Assembly: GCF_038502225.1 (NCBI RefSeq)
Contig: NC_091300.1
Span: forward strand, 44,217,188-44,281,187
Direction: 5' to 3'
DNA: 64,000 nucleotides
Source of the DNA: Cherax quadricarinatus
Taxonomy: Eukaryota; Arthropoda; Malacostraca; Decapoda; Parastacidae
Positions 50,840-63,655 of this stretch are shown in pieces (within the stretch, counting starts at the first letter, position 1; each line of letters starts with the position of its first letter). Under the pieces are notes generated by a model, which was not told the DNA's origin, searched no databases, and saw nothing but the letters and a program-made list of their open reading frames with translations. The position numbers and the translations under genes were made by a program.

Positions 50840-51235
50840 CATTACACCCACCACAGCCATTGTTGAAGACCTGGAGTACTTCCTTCCAGGAGGAGAGATA
50901 TCGTTACACCCACCCCAGCCATTGTTGAAGACCTGGAGTACTTCCTTCCAGGAGGAGAGATATCGTTACACCCACCACAGCCATTGCTGAAGACCTGGAG
51001 TACTTCCTTCCAGGAGGAGAGATATCGTTACACCCACCACAGCCATTGCTGAAGACCTGGAGTACTTCCTTCCAGGAGGAGAGATATCATTACACCCACC
51101 ACAGCCATTGTTGAAGACCTGGAGTACTTCCTTCCAGGAGGAGAGATATCGTTACACCCACCACAGCCATTGCTGAAGACCTGGAGTACTTCCCTCCAGG
51201 AGGAGAGACATCGTTACACCCACCAGAACCATGGC
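50840..51235. repeat. 62 bp minisatellite, ~6 units
   Basis: The unit contains TGTTGAAGACCTGGAGTACT + TCCTTCCAGGAGGAGAGATA + TCGTTACACCCACCACAGCC. Starts at 50861, 50923 and 50985 show the 62 bp period. Confidence 0.95.
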
Positions 51236-51701
51236 AACAAATTTCACTCATCGTTCAAAAAAATACTTAAATATTACCTGAAGATCTTCATGTTACAATG
51301 TTGTCTAGTAGAAGCCACACGGGCTTAGCGCTTCCTGAAATGCAATTCAATATAGATAAATTTATTAGTTTGCAAGATAATTATTAGAGAAGGATGAGCC
51401 AAATAGGCTTTCTAAAGGGATTACAGAGGATGGAAAATGTTTGGCAATAACTCTTAACATGTGGGAGAAATCCTCCTAGACAAATGTGATTTCATTACAG
51501 TTCAGTATAACATATGAGTCAGCTTACACATACGTTAGCAAACATCAAACAAAAATGCGGATGAAACAACTCACAACTTATCCACAACACAGAAATGACA
51601 ACTTCGCTACATTTCGGTCATTCTTGAACCATGAACAATTAGCAAGTTGATGGTTCATTGCGGACAGAAACGTCGTCCAGTGTTAATATTCGAAGTGCGT
51701 A

Positions 51702-51703
<2 letters not shown>
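51236..51703. other. No gene seen
   Basis: Nothing supported. Confidence 0.4.

Positions 51704-51793
<90 letters not shown>
51704..51793. repeat. (GT)n microsatellite
   Basis: About 45 GT repeats. Confidence 0.97.
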
Positions 51794-51794
<1 letters not shown>

Positions 51795-51984
51795 TTGAGA
51801 GTGCGTTAGGAGTTCTTATCTGTCTCCTTTCTTCGATATTGGTGCTACACTGGCTGGTTTCCAGCTGCCTGCCACCTCCCTAGTCTCTTCCTCCGACGTG
51901 TTATAAATCTGGGTTAGTGGCTTATCGTGGATTCCGTTCCAGTTCTCTCAGGTCAATCTTCCTCTTTGGTTTCTCCAGTAACAT

Positions 51985-52920
51985 GTACACTAAAACAGGT
52001 GTTCTAGAATCATCCAGTAGCAGGTGTTCTGACATCATAAAAGAAGCAAGTGCTCCGGTATCTACTAGCAACAGGTGTTCTATAATAGTAGAGGTAGATG
52101 TTCTGGCATCTACCAGACGCAGGTGCTCTGGCATCTATCAGCAAGAGGTATTCTAACTTCACTAAGAAGAAGCAGGTGTTTTAACATCATCCCAACAAAA
52201 TTAGATGTTCTAACATCACCCAGCAGAAACAGGTGGTCTAACCTTCCCCAGCAGAAGCAGGTGCTGTAGTCTCTACCAGCACACAGCGGGCGTTCTTACC
52301 TCCCCCAGCAGCAGCAGGTGTTCTACTCTCTCCCAGGAGCACTAGGTTTTGTAGCATCTTAAAGCAACAGCAGGTGCTATATTCTCTCTCAGCAGCAGCA
52401 TGTGTTCTAGCATTTCCCAGCATCAGCAGGTGTTTTAGTCTCTACCAACAGAAGCAGGTGTTGTAGCATCTCCTTAGCAGCAGTGGGTGTTCTAGAATTC
52501 CCCAGTAGCAGATGTTCTAGCACTTGCCAGCAGCAGCAGTTGTTCTAGTTTCTCTCAGCAGCAATAGGTGTTTTAGCTTCTCTTAGCCGCAGCAGATGTT
52601 TTAGCATTTTCCAGAAGCAGCAGTTCTAGTCTCTCCCAGCAGCAGCGTGTGTTCTAGGCTCTGCTAGCAACAGTAGCAGGTGTTCCAGCCTCTCCCAGCA
52701 GCAGAAGGTATTCCAACCTTTCCTAATAGCAGCAGGTACTGTAGCCTCTCTAAGCAGGTGCAGGTGTTTCAAAGTGCCACAAGCATAAGCGATTGTTTTA
52801 GCCTCTTCACGCAGCAGCAGCAGCAGGAGCAGGTGATGTATCATCTACCAGAATTAGCAAGTGTTCTGGCCTCTTCCAGCAGAAGTAGGTGCTCTAGACT
52901 GTACCACTAACAGTACCCAG
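51985..52920. repeat. Degenerate ~27-30 bp repeat (CAGCAGCAGGTGTTCTAGC type)
   Basis: Roughly 30 diverged units of CCCAGCAGCAGCAGGTGTTC plus TAGC/TAGTCTCT. Small frames across it are not genes. Confidence 0.8.
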
Positions 52921-53721
52921 CTACCTGCTTACCTCCAGGTAGGCAGGTAGGTAAAAAGGCACTAAGATATTTGTAGATGTACCTCAAAGTTTAGCAGTTG
53001 TAGGTATACTTCAGAGTGCAGCATGTGTAGTTGTACTTCACAGTGTAGCAGGTGTAGATGTATATTACGCTGTGTACTGCAGTAAAAATACTATATAAAA
53101 TATGCTCCATAGTTCCGGGATTGTACTGAAACCGGACGCGTATTATTCCTGGTCAAGCAGTGGACAGGAGCAGATGAGGTATTTGTGAGTTAAGTACGTG
53201 TAGGAAGGCGGTCGGCTGAAGCAGTCATGGGCTGGCATTAGTGTAAGTAGGTGGTTTGGTGAGCTTTTTTCAGTGTATACCATAGGTAATTTTGTATGCA
53301 GAGGCCTCTTTATGTTTTAGGAGAGTACTGAATGGTGTTTTTGCCTGCTGGCAGACAGACCGGCAGAAGGGATGGGGGGGAGGGGGGAAAGTGTGTCATG
53401 GAGCCTCCCTGTTTATAAAGGTTTATATTTTTCTTACTAGTAGCAGTGTGTTAGTGAGATAATGTGAACTGGAGTTTCGTGATGTTGATTTTAGTTGAGT
53501 ACGTTGTACATACGTTACTATTAGTATGTATTTTTGTATAAGTGAGTTTTCATGTTCTTCCTTATAATAATGATTAATATTCCACTCTTAATGTTGGTAC
53601 AAAGTGGCTGTAGAGTATCTGTTCTTTTGTCAGTGTTAAATAATATATTCCCAAGACAGCAGGTTGAGCAGCCTTTTAGGAGCCAGGATATTTTATTAAA
53701 GTTACGAGCATAAGGTCTTAA
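52921..53721. other. Mostly unique; early 27 bp-type units at 52966-53070
   Basis: Near 52966-53070, GTAGATGTACCTCAAAGTTTAGC and GTAGTTGTACTTCACAGTGTAGC are diverged relatives of the 27 bp repeat that follows. No gene seen. Confidence 0.5.
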
Positions 53722-53983
53722 CAGTGTACTTCACAGTGTAGCAGGTGTAGGTGTACTTCACAATATAGCAAGTGTGGGTGTACTTCACAATATAGCAAGT
53801 GTGGGTGTACTTCACAATATAGCAGGTGTAGGTGTACTTCACAATATAGCAAGTGTGGGTGTACTTCACAATATAGCAGGTGTAGGTGTACTTCACAATA
53901 TAGCAAGTGTGGGTGTACTTCACAATACAGCAAGTGTGGGTGTACTTCACAATACAGCAAGTGTGGGTGTACTTCACAATATA
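53722..53983. repeat. 27 bp minisatellite (left block)
   Basis: The unit is AGCAAGTGTGGGTGTACTTC + ACAATAT, about 10 units. It is interrupted at ATATA by the BEL/Pao element and continues at 62154. Confidence 0.95.
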
Positions 53984-55021
53984 TGTGGAGAAATTTTCTC
54001 CAGGAGGGGGGTATCAGCCCCCTTCAGCCCCTTTCAGCCCCTTTCAGCCCTGAGGGGCCCAGCCCTCTCAGAAGGGGCAAATATCTTGTTTACTGCTACA
54101 GCGAGTAATTGATCCCAGATGCAGTACCAGTATACGACCTGTGGTCAAGCGACCGTCGCTCCTTGCAGTCCAGTGTTGCAGAGTGTATTTTAATAAGAGA
54201 CAGTACCTTAGCAGGACAATTAAGGGAAATCCTGCTCCCACTTTATTACCATGGTAGAGAAAGTGTATATTGTTGTCTATGCTTAAAACAGCAAGAATCA
54301 AACATTCTGCTTTGCCTCGTGGAGGAAGTGGCAAGGAAGCAAAAGTACTAGGTCAGTTTTTCCTTTGTGCTGGGGGCAGTGACGGCGTGGGGCGCTGTGG
54401 CGTCTTTAGATTACTTTTGACTCTACTGAGAGTGACACTGACGCCAAGATAACCAACAAAGAACGATCTGTGCATTAGTGTGAACAAAGTGTCTCACAAA
54501 ACACAATAAACTCTTACAGAGAAGTGTGATCAGCTTCTTCAGTGATATTGTGTGAACAATTATTGATGAACAGTGTAACAACGAGTGTTGCGATCCAACA
54601 GAGTGTAGTGCGACATTTTTCAAGGAACACTATTCTTCAATCAACTCAACGGATATCCGGGCGTAATTACGGGTCAGATACATATACCCAGGTAAATGTT
54701 CTAACTCGTGATGTGCTACTATTGACTGCACAGTTGAGTATAAAATCGTGAGTTAGTGTATCATAAACCCAGGTGATATGCGGACCTTTGAGTCCACACA
54801 CGTAAGTTTATCAGTCATCAGTGAATGAAATATGCTGACATAACACCCCCTAGGGATAATTTATAATCTTACAAATTATAACTCATTTACAGCCCATTGA
54901 GAAATGACTTCGACAGCTTCTCAAGACCTCGTCTGCAGGGACGGCTGTGCAGGCGATGAGCTGTCTTTCTAAGTTAAGTTTCCCTATATTTAAACTTAGC
55001 TGGTAATCCCATTTCTCAACA
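53984..55021 (+). repeat. BEL/Pao 5' LTR
   Basis: 1038 bp, TG...CA ends. AATAAA lies at 54505-54510. It differs from the 3' LTR by several substitutions and indels: it lacks the ATCTCTT insert present at 61335-61345 and has a scrambled left arm of the hairpin near 54400. Confidence 0.93.
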
Positions 55022-55025
55022 TTTT

Positions 55026-55043
55026 TGGTCGTGCTCGAACCGG
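55026..55043 (+). other. Putative tRNA primer-binding site
   Basis: TGGTCGTGCTCGAACCGG begins four bases after the LTR; TGG complements the CCA end of a tRNA. Primer tRNA not identified. Confidence 0.45.
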
Positions 55044-55822
55044 ATAAAGGCCACACTGTTGTCCAAATATGTTGTACTACAGTGTACAAATAACCTACGA
55101 GCCAAGGTTCATCGAAAAAAGCTGTAAAACTAGTGTTTTTCAATTTAAATCAGTATAAATGAGTCCCTCCAGACTCAATCACAGAGAATGGGCAGCCAAA
55201 AGAAAACGGGCGCTCACCCAGTATTCACCCAAAGAAAACGGGAGCTGAGTGACTCACCCAACAAGAAAACAGGGGATGGCACCCTGCATCCACTTCTCCA
55301 ATCTCGAAAATCGCTGACTACAACAACCCAACTGATGTTCAGTTTGTCTGAGTGTATATACACATAGTGTTTATAATGTTTATAGACAGAAATTAAGAGA
55401 CAAGATTGTGTTAAAGTTTGTGTCTTATAGATATACCTGTTATATTAAAGGAACTTATATATAAAGTGTAAGCTTTCAAATACATATTAACAGTGAAATT
55501 TATATATGCGTAAGAAATATTCACATGTGATTTACAGTTATACAGTGACATTTATAGTGTATAGTGAATGAAGTGTATAACATCGTTATTTACGATTAAT
55601 CATCGTGGTCAGGCTGACACAGCAAACTCAATCCATAAACACCAGCCACATGTACTGTGTACCCTTCATGGTCATTGACCCTGAGGTTAAGCTTAGTGGG
55701 TCAGTAGTGTCTGACTCGATTATTGCTGACTTAAGCATAACAAAAACTCAGCTGTTTTGTAGCAGTACAGTGTTTTTTAAACACTCTAAGTGTGGTGCTA
55801 GAATTTTCGATATACCATTAAA
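55044..55822 (+). other. BEL/Pao leader region
   Basis: About 800 bases from the primer site to the gag ATG, with no conserved frame. Probably leader and packaging region. Confidence 0.5.
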
Positions 55823-57036
55823 ATGGCTTGTTTGAAAACTCAGTTTCAGTCTTTACAGACTAAGATTACACAATTAGAAAATCTAATTTCAGTTTGTATA
55901 GGATTAACTCAAGATACAAACATAGATTTTGATGATCTTGAGGTCAAATTTGAATTACTTACACAACGTCTGAAAATAATTAATTCAGACTATACACATT
56001 ATGAAAAGGAATTTTTTGAAACAGATCCATCTGAGGATGAAATTAAAAATGTTTTGGATACCTTTAGTAATCAACAATTACGGTGGACAGGAGTACAGGC
56101 TATCTGCCGCAAAACTCTGTCACAGAGACCTACTGTAACTAGTGGTCAAACACCTGTTACACCTGTAACAACAACAAGTGTCCCATTACCAAGCTTACCT
56201 ACATTGTCATTACCTATTTTCCAAGGTCATAATTATGAAGAATTCATTAGTGGTTTTCAATCCATAGTAAATTCACGAACTGACATAGATGAGATTGCTA
56301 AGTTCAATTATCTTAAATGTCTTGTGAAGGGAGAACCCTATGAACTGATTAAGTAATTTACGGTGGTTAAAGGCAATTATCAAATAGCCTTACTTGTCTT
56401 AACAGACAATTACTTCGATGCTGACAAGGCCAGAGTTAAACATGCAGTCTTATCATCAAGCTTGAAGCCACCCAAACATTTTCAGACTTGCAGGCATTTA
56501 GAATCACATTAGACAATAGTCTCAGATCTCTAGGTGCTAAATATGACCTAAGGCAATGTGATTGGTTTATCAGTGGTATTGTACAAGATAAGTTGTCACC
56601 ACAAACTATTGAACGATTAAACATTATGTTCAATAAACGCTATTTCACTTGTGAAGAAATTAGCAATGGTTTACAAACAATAGTTTCATGCATGCAAGCA
56701 ACGAGACAAGATGAAAAATCTACAAATCCCGTGGACAACAAACCTTCAACTCAGTATAAAAAGAGTATACCTACTCCCACTAAACCACAGAATGGGAAAT
56801 CCCATATAGGCATTTATCAAGCTGTGAATACAACAGATGGTAAACAGACTGTCATACATAAACGTACTCCAAAATGTGTACTTTGTGATGGAACACATTG
56901 GGCACAGTATTGTAGTCAATACACATCAATGGAGGCACGTAAACAACGTGTTCATCAGCTGAAAAGGTGCATCAAGTGTTTAGGTGAACACAAGGGAGGA
57001 TAAGGCTCACTGAAGAAGTGTTTTAAATGCAAGGGT
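55823..57036 (+). pseudogene. BEL/Pao gag region (broken)
   Basis: Starts MACLKTQFQSLQTKITQLEN (coiled-coil-like). It continues through NYEEFISGFQSIVNSRTDID and FNYLKCLVKGEPYELIK to a TAA at 56354. The frame continues past the stop as VVKGNYQIAL and DNYFDADKARVKHAV. A frameshift near 56475 leads to FSDLQAFRITLDNSLRSLGA. The C-terminal part has CCHC-type knuckles: CVLCDGTHWAQYC, CIKCLGEH, then, after a TAA at 57001, CFKCKGMHHTALC. Gag forms the particle and the knuckles bind RNA. As encoded, Gag would be truncated. Confidence 0.85.
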
Positions 57037-60005
57037 ATGCATCATACAGCATTATGCCCAAATACTTTTGCTGAACAGCAGCAGACTTCCACAGAATCAG
57101 GAAGTCAACAAGCAACAGCATTAAATGTGAGAGATAAGTTTAAAGCAACTGCTCTCCCGATAGCTCGAGTTGAGTTATCTAATAAATTACACAAAACCAA
57201 TGTGCTAACACTATTTGATCAAGGCTCACAAAGGTCCTTCATAAGAAGAACAGTGTTGCAGAAACTGAATAAACAACCCTATGCCAAAATACAGTTAGAT
57301 ATAGATGTTTTTTTCCACAATTCTGGTAAACAGACATATGACCTAGCCAGAAGCACTGTTGGTCTAGGAAACAGGAAAAAGACAGTAGAAGCTGTGGTAG
57401 TAGATGATTTGCCTAAGTCTGTGCAGATCCAGGGATTAAAAGAAACAGTTGCAGCACTGAAAGCAGCTAAGGTCAAGTTAGCCTGTCGTGACATACAGAC
57501 GGGCACTATTAGTCCAATTGATTTAATCATTGGAAGTGATTATTATCATTGTTTTGTGCAAAATATAGTAAGTAAACATGATGTTCACTTGCTGAAAACA
57601 GCAGGAGGCCACATGATATGTGGTCCCATTCCCTCTCTAAGTGGGAAAGAAGCTGATATTGATTCAGTGGAAAATGTACTAGTTACGAGAATAACCGCTG
57701 ATCATGTACCACAGCAAAAATTATCATTACTGGAAGAAATGAATGAACCAGTTGATAAGTTGTGGGATTTAGATGCGATAGGTATTGATGTAAATAAACC
57801 AAGCCCACAAGAGTCTCAGACTTATAACCAATATTTGGACACTGTCAAATATAAAGATGGACAGTATTGGGTTAGGTTACCACGGAAATTAAATCCACCA
57901 CATCTGCCTAGCAATTATCGCATGGCTTTCGGACAGATGAAAGCACAAATACATGAGCTCATGAAGAATCCAGAGCTACTGACTGTCTATGATAATATCA
58001 TACAAGAACAGTTGGACAATAAATTCATTGAGGAAATAGTCGAAGATAAGTTGAAGACAGAAGCTCATTATCTCCCGCACCATGGAGTCAGAAAAGATTC
58101 TGAAACCACTCCACTACTTGTATATAATTGCAGCGCACGTGCAAATAAAGATGTAGCAAGTCTTAATGACTGTCTGATGACCGGACCCTCACTAACTGAG
58201 AAGCTTGGAGACGTGCTTAAGAAATTTCGCACAAACCCATATACCTACACGGCTGATATTTCCAAAGCTTTCTTAAGAGTAGGACTACAAGAAATAGATA
58301 GAGATTATACTCGATTTTTGTGGCCTGAAAATCCACATGATCCTCAAAGTCCTGTGAAAACTTATCGTTTCAAATCAGTATTATTTGGTGCAACATCCTC
58401 TCCATTCTTACTAGAAGCTACTCTGAATACACATTTGAAGAAATCTGAAAGTCCCTTCAAAGAAATTTTAAAGAAAAGTTTCTATGTGGACAATCTTCAA
58501 GGTACTGTGAATAAAGAGGAGGATTTGAAATCCTTATACAGAGAAGCTAACAAGGAGATGAAAGAAGCAAATAGGCCTCTAAGGATGTGGAATACAAATT
58601 CAATGCAATTAAGGGAACTTATCAAAGAAGATTTCCCTGAAGCTGAAATTCCTGATTGCAACAATATGCTGGGACTTAATTGGAACACACAGGAGGATAC
58701 TTTGAGTCTCAAAAAGATAAACAATAAATCATGCAGTACACTCACTAAACGTAGTTTACTGTCAGAGGTATCACAATGTTTTGATCCTCTAGGACTCGTC
58801 TCACCAATTACCATAAAGGGTAAAATGCTTATGCAAGATGCATGGAAGCTCAAAATTGGATGGGATGAGAACTTGCCTCTAGAAATGAGTCAAGCATGGG
58901 ATGAAATATCCAGGGAGTTTAAGCAACTTCATCAAATTAAATTTCCCAGACAAATAGGTCAAGAAGGAAACAATTACACATTGCATGTGTTCTGTGATGC
59001 GTCAACCAGAGGTTATGGCGTTGTAGCTTACATGAGTAATGCTGAAGGAAGTACACTAATTACTTCAAAGGCCAGGGTAGCACCCTTGAAGGTCAGAACA
59101 GTACCACAATTGGAAATGACAGCACTCTATGTAGGTACAAAATTAGCTGTCTATCTCAACAAAGTACTTGATCATCTCACTATTGAGAAAACCGTGATCT
59201 GGAGTGATAATGAAGCAGTTCTCCAGTGGTTAAGAAATAATAAGAGTAAGCTGGTCTATGTACAGAACAGAGTAGCAGAAATAAAAGAGATGCAGAGAGA
59301 TTATCTCTTTCTCCACGTCTCTACCCAAGGGAATCCAGCTGACATGTTGTCACGTGGTGTCCCACTCAAGAAATTTGTGGATAATAAATTATGGCTCCAC
59401 GGACCGAACTGGCTCTCTAATGAAAATAACTGGCCTCAGCAAAAAGCTCACATTATGCCAGAAGAAACAGTCTGCTTGAACACAGCAGAAATAAGTTGTG
59501 TAAATACTGCAGACACAACAGAAATAGCCATTGATGGATCTAAATACTCATATTTGGGTAAACTCTTAAGAGTTACAGCTCTTGTCCATAAATTCATTAA
59601 AGGAATAAAACCTGATTATGAATGTCTTGAACCCATTAAATACTGGGTGAAACTAATACAGAAAGATGTTTTCTCTACAGAATATAAATTTCTGGAAACA
59701 CAAGATAAATCCCCAAAGAAACCTGTCATGATTAATTCTTTAGGACTTTATCTCGACTCAGAAAAGATTATAAGATGTCGAGGAAGAATTCATAATTCTT
59801 CACTACCTAAAGAAGCCATACATCCAATATTGATCCCCAAGAATCATTGGCTAACAAAACTGATTGTGCAAAACGCCCGCAGTAACGTGTTACATGGTGG
59901 GGTAGCTGACAGACTTTGTCATATACGACAATCCTACTGGATACCTCAAGGTCGACAAAGTGTGAAAAAAACAAATATAGGACTGTATTACTTGTCGTCA
60001 CTACG
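57037..60005 (+). CDS. BEL/Pao pol: aspartic protease, reverse transcriptase, RNase H
   Basis: A 1004-residue frame to 60051; the last ~25 residues are out of frame. Approximate residues: 59-66 LFDQGSQRS (protease; DQG in place of the usual DSG/DTG), 405 TADISKAFLRVGLQ (RT motif), 445-460 SVLFGATSSPFLL, 483 FYVDNLQGT (RT catalytic box, YVDN instead of YVDD), 650 VFCDASTRGYG and 721 IWSDNEAVLQWL (RNase H acidic residues), 766 NPADMLSRG, 930-965 integrase zinc-finger histidines. The second catalytic Asp of YVDD is Asn here. In this superfamily that position can vary, but loss of activity is possible. Confidence 0.88.
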
Positions 60006-61069
60006 ATATGCGAGTATGTCAGTATCCAGGTCCACCTCCATATCCCTCTGAAAGAGTTTGTCATATCACTCCATTTGTGGTGACAGGTGTAGATTACACT
60101 GGACCGATAATTTTAACCAAAACAGTTGACAAAGTTTCTATCAAGGTGTACATCTGTTTGTTCACTTGTGCTACGACTAGAGCAGTACATCTAGAAGTAG
60201 CCACTGACATGTCTGCTGAAACCTTTATCAAATTATTCAGAAGGTTTGCAGCCAGAAGGGCATGTCCCAGACTGATGATTTCAGATAATGCAACGAACTT
60301 TGTTGCTGGTGCTGCTTATATAAGCAAGATCTTTGATCAACCAGAAGTACAACAGATGCTGAATCAACGCAGTTGTCGTTGGAGATACATTCCTCCTAAA
60401 TCTCCATGGCACGGCGGATTTTATGAAAGAATGATCGGCATTTTAAAACGTTGTTTAAGGAAGGCTCTTCATCGTCAAAGAATCGACTTAGAAGAATTCC
60501 ATACAGTTGTGACTGAAATAGAAAATAGAGTCAACAACAGACCTCTAACTTATGTTACCGATGATCTGGGCAATTTAGAAGTGCTAAGTCCATCTCATTT
60601 ACTCCATGGCAGAAGGCTCGAACCTGTTCCTCCCATGAATGATAAAGAAATCATAGAGGATCCTACTTATTTCGAACCTGAGCAACTCAGACGCAAATTC
60701 AAACACCTTAATAAAGTGATTGAACGTTGGGAGAAAATTTGGCGAGAAGACTATCTCACCTCATTGAGAGAACACTTCTCTGGAGCTGGTGTTCCTGAAA
60801 ATCATAAGTCCTTAAGACCTGGTGACATAGTGATTATCGACAATGATGGTCCGAGGTCCCAATGGCCACTTGGAAAAATTGTGACCATATATCCTGATGC
60901 AAATGGAATCATCAGCAAAGGTGTAGTGAATAAGCGGACAATAAATAAACTAGTGCCGTTAGAATTACACAGTGTTGAAAACAAAATTAGTGATTCTCCA
61001 GAAACCACACATACTAAAACTGTTCAGAAAGACAAGCAGCAGTGGTGGCGAGTGAGAAAATCAAATTAA
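59961..61069 (+). pseudogene. BEL/Pao integrase (frameshifted from pol)
   Basis: The frame continues after an indel in the A-run at 59964-59971: DCITCRHYDMRVCQYPGPPP completes the HHCC zinc finger. The core has VDYTGP (first Asp), SDNATNF (second Asp) and GGFYERMIG (Glu), with 46 residues between the last two. A C-terminal domain follows (LRPGDIVIIDND, WPLGKIVTIYPD), stop at 61069. Integrases insert the cDNA into the chromosome. The DDE triad is intact; only the frame link to pol is broken. The ATG at 60008 is internal and not a real start. Confidence 0.88.
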
Positions 61070-61118
61070 TGTTAAGTGATGAATAGTTCACCTGCAGCGA
61101 ACCTCCGCTGCCCCCCAG

Positions 61119-62153
61119 TGTGGAGAAATTTTCTCCAGGAGAGGGTATCAGCCCCCTTCAGCTCCTTTCAGCCCCTTTCAGCCCCTTTCAGCCCTCTCAG
61201 AAGGGGCAAATATCTTGTTTACTGCTACAGCGAGTAATTGATCCCAGATGCAGTACCAGTATACGAACTGTGGTCAAGCAACCGTCGATCCTTGCAGTTC
61301 AGTGTTGCAGAGTGTATTTTAATAAGAGACAGTACATCTCTTACCTTAGCAGGACAATTAAGGGAAATCCTGCTCCCACTTTATTACCATCATAGAGATA
61401 GTGTATATTGTTGTCTATGCTTAAGACAGCAAGAATCAAACATTCTGCTTTGCCTCGTGGAGGAAGTGGCAAGGAAGCAAAAGTACTAGGTCAGCTTTTC
61501 CTTTGAGCTGGGGACAGTGATGGCGTGGGGCGCTGTGGCGTCAGTGTCACTCTACTGAGAGTGACACTGACGCCAGGATAATCAACAAAGAACGATCTGT
61601 GCGTTAGTGTGAACAAAGTGTCTCACAAAACACAATAAACTCTTACAGAGAAGTGTGATCAGCTTCTTCAGTGATATTGTGTGAACAATTATTGATGAAC
61701 AGTGTAAAAACGAGTGTTGCGATCCAACAGAGTGTAGTGCGACATTTTTCAAGGAACACTATTCTTCAATCAACTCAACGGATATCCGGGCGTAATTATG
61801 GGTCAGATACATATACCCAGGTAAGTGTTCTAATTCGTGATGTGCTACTATTGACTGCACAGTTGAGTATAAAATCGTGAGTTAGTCACTTATCATAAAC
61901 CCCGGTGATATGCGGACCTTTGAGTCCACACACGTAAGTTTGTCAGCCATCAGTGAATGAAGTATGCTGACATAACACCCCCTTGAGGTAATTTATAATC
62001 TTACAAATTATAACTCATTTACAGCCCGTTGAGAGATGACTTCGACAGCTTCTCAAGACCTCGTCTGCAGGGACGGCTGTGCAGGCGATGAGCTGTCTTT
62101 CTAAGTTAAGTTTCCCTATATTTAAACTTAGCTGGTAATCCCATTTCTCAACA
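61119..62153 (+). repeat. BEL/Pao 3' LTR
   Basis: 1035 bp, same TG...CA ends as the 5' LTR. Contains AATAAA at about 61635 and a perfect 17 bp hairpin at 61537-61574 (GGCGTCAGTGTCACTCT-ACTG loop) whose left arm is lost in the 5' LTR. The sequence just before it (CTCCGCTGCCCCCCAG) is not a good purine tract. Confidence 0.93.
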
Positions 62154-63655
62154 ATATAGCAGGTGTAGGTGTACTCCACAATATAGCAAGTGTAGGTGTA
62201 CTTCACAATATAGCAAGTGTAGGTGTACTTCACAATATAGCAGGTGTAGGTGTACTCCACAATATAGCAGGTGTAGGTATACTTCACAATATAGCAAGTG
62301 TAGGTGTACTTCACAATATAGCAAGTGTAGGTGTACTTCACAATATAGCAGGTGTAGGTGTACTCCACAATATAGCAAGTGTAGGTGTACTCCACAATAT
62401 AGCAAGTGTAGGTGTACTCCACAATATAGCAAGTGTAGGTGTACTTCACAATATAGCAAGTGTAGGTGTACTTCACAATATAGCAGGTGTAGGTGTACTC
62501 CACAATATAGCAGGTGTAGGTATACTTCACAATATAGCAAGTGTAGGTGTACTTCACAATATAGCAAGTGTAGGTGTACTTCACAATATAGCAGGTGTAG
62601 GTATACTTCACAATATAGCAGGTGTAGGTGTACTTCACAATATAGCAAGTGTAGGTATACTTCACAATATAGCAGGTGTAGGTGTACTTCACAATATAGC
62701 AGGTGTAGGTGTACTTCACAATATAGCAAGTGTAGGTGTACTTCACAATATAGCAAGTGTAGGTGTACTTCACAATATAGCAGGTGTAGGTGTACTTCAC
62801 AATATAGCAAGTGTAGGTGTACTTCACAATATAGCAAGTGTAGGTATACTTCACAATATAGCAGGTGTAGGTGTACTTCACAATATAGCAGGTGTAGGTG
62901 TACTTCACAATATAGCAAGTGTAGGTATACTTCACAATATAGCAGGTGTAGGTATACTTCACAATATAGCAAGTGTGGGTGTACTTCACAATATAGCAAG
63001 TGTGGGTGTACTTCACAATATAGCAAGTGTAGGTGTACTTCACAATATAGCAAGTGTGGGTGTACTTCACAATATAGCAAGTGTGGGTGTACTTCACAAT
63101 ATAGCAAGTGTGGGTGTACTTCACAATATAGCAAGTGTTGGTGTACTTCACAATATAGCAAGTGTAGGTGTACTTCACAATATAGCAAGTGTGGGTGTAC
63201 TTCACAATACAGCAAGTGTGGGTGTACTTCACAATATAGAAAGTGTGGGTGTACTTCACAATACAGCAAGTGTGGGTGTACTTCACAATATAGCAAGTGT
63301 GGGTGTACTTCACAATATAGCAAGTGTAGGTGTACTTCACAATATAGCAAGTGTGGGTGTACTTCACAATATAGCAAGTGTGGGTGTACTTCACAATACA
63401 GCAAGTGTGGGTGTACTTCACAATATAGCAAGTGTGGGTGTACTTCACAATACAGCAAGTGTGGGTGTACTTCACAATATAGCAAGTGTGGGTGTACTTC
63501 ACAATATAGCAAGTGTAGGTGTACTTCACAATATAGCAAGTGTGGGTGTACTTCACAATATAGCAGGTGTAGGTGTACTTCAAAGTGTAGCAGGTGTGGG
63601 TGTACTTCACAGTGTAGCAGGTGTAGGTGTACTTAACAGTGTAGCAGGTGTAGGT
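62154..63655. repeat. 27 bp minisatellite (right block), ~55 units
   Basis: AGCAAGTGTAGGTGTACTTC + ACAATAT. TGTAGG variants dominate to about 62960 and TGTGGG from 62960 to 63550, with CCACAATAT variants in the left third. Since 27 is divisible by 3 and the unit lacks stops, frames up to 531 residues arise without meaning. Confidence 0.97.

Larger units (their letters stand above)
53984..62153 (+). mobile_element. BEL/Pao LTR retrotransposon, complete but mutated; TSD ATATA
   Basis: 8170 bp between 5 bp duplications (ATATA at 53979-53983 and 62154-62158). LTRs start TGTGGAGAAATTTTCTCC and end TTTCTCAACA. Internal order is gag, protease, RT, RNase H, integrase, with no envelope frame. Breaks: TAA in gag (56354), a frameshift near 56475, TAA at 57001, and a frameshift near 59965-59972. 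The nested position in a minisatellite and the LTR differences suggest it is not brand new. Confidence 0.93.

Noticed and set aside
61100..61118. Polypurine tract before the 3' LTR
   Set aside because: The sequence is pyrimidine-rich on the plus strand; no convincing tract was seen.
62015..63610. 531-residue minus frame with a 9-residue repeat
   Set aside because: The 27 bp repeat has no stop in several frames; the frame also runs into LTR sequence. Not a repeat protein gene.
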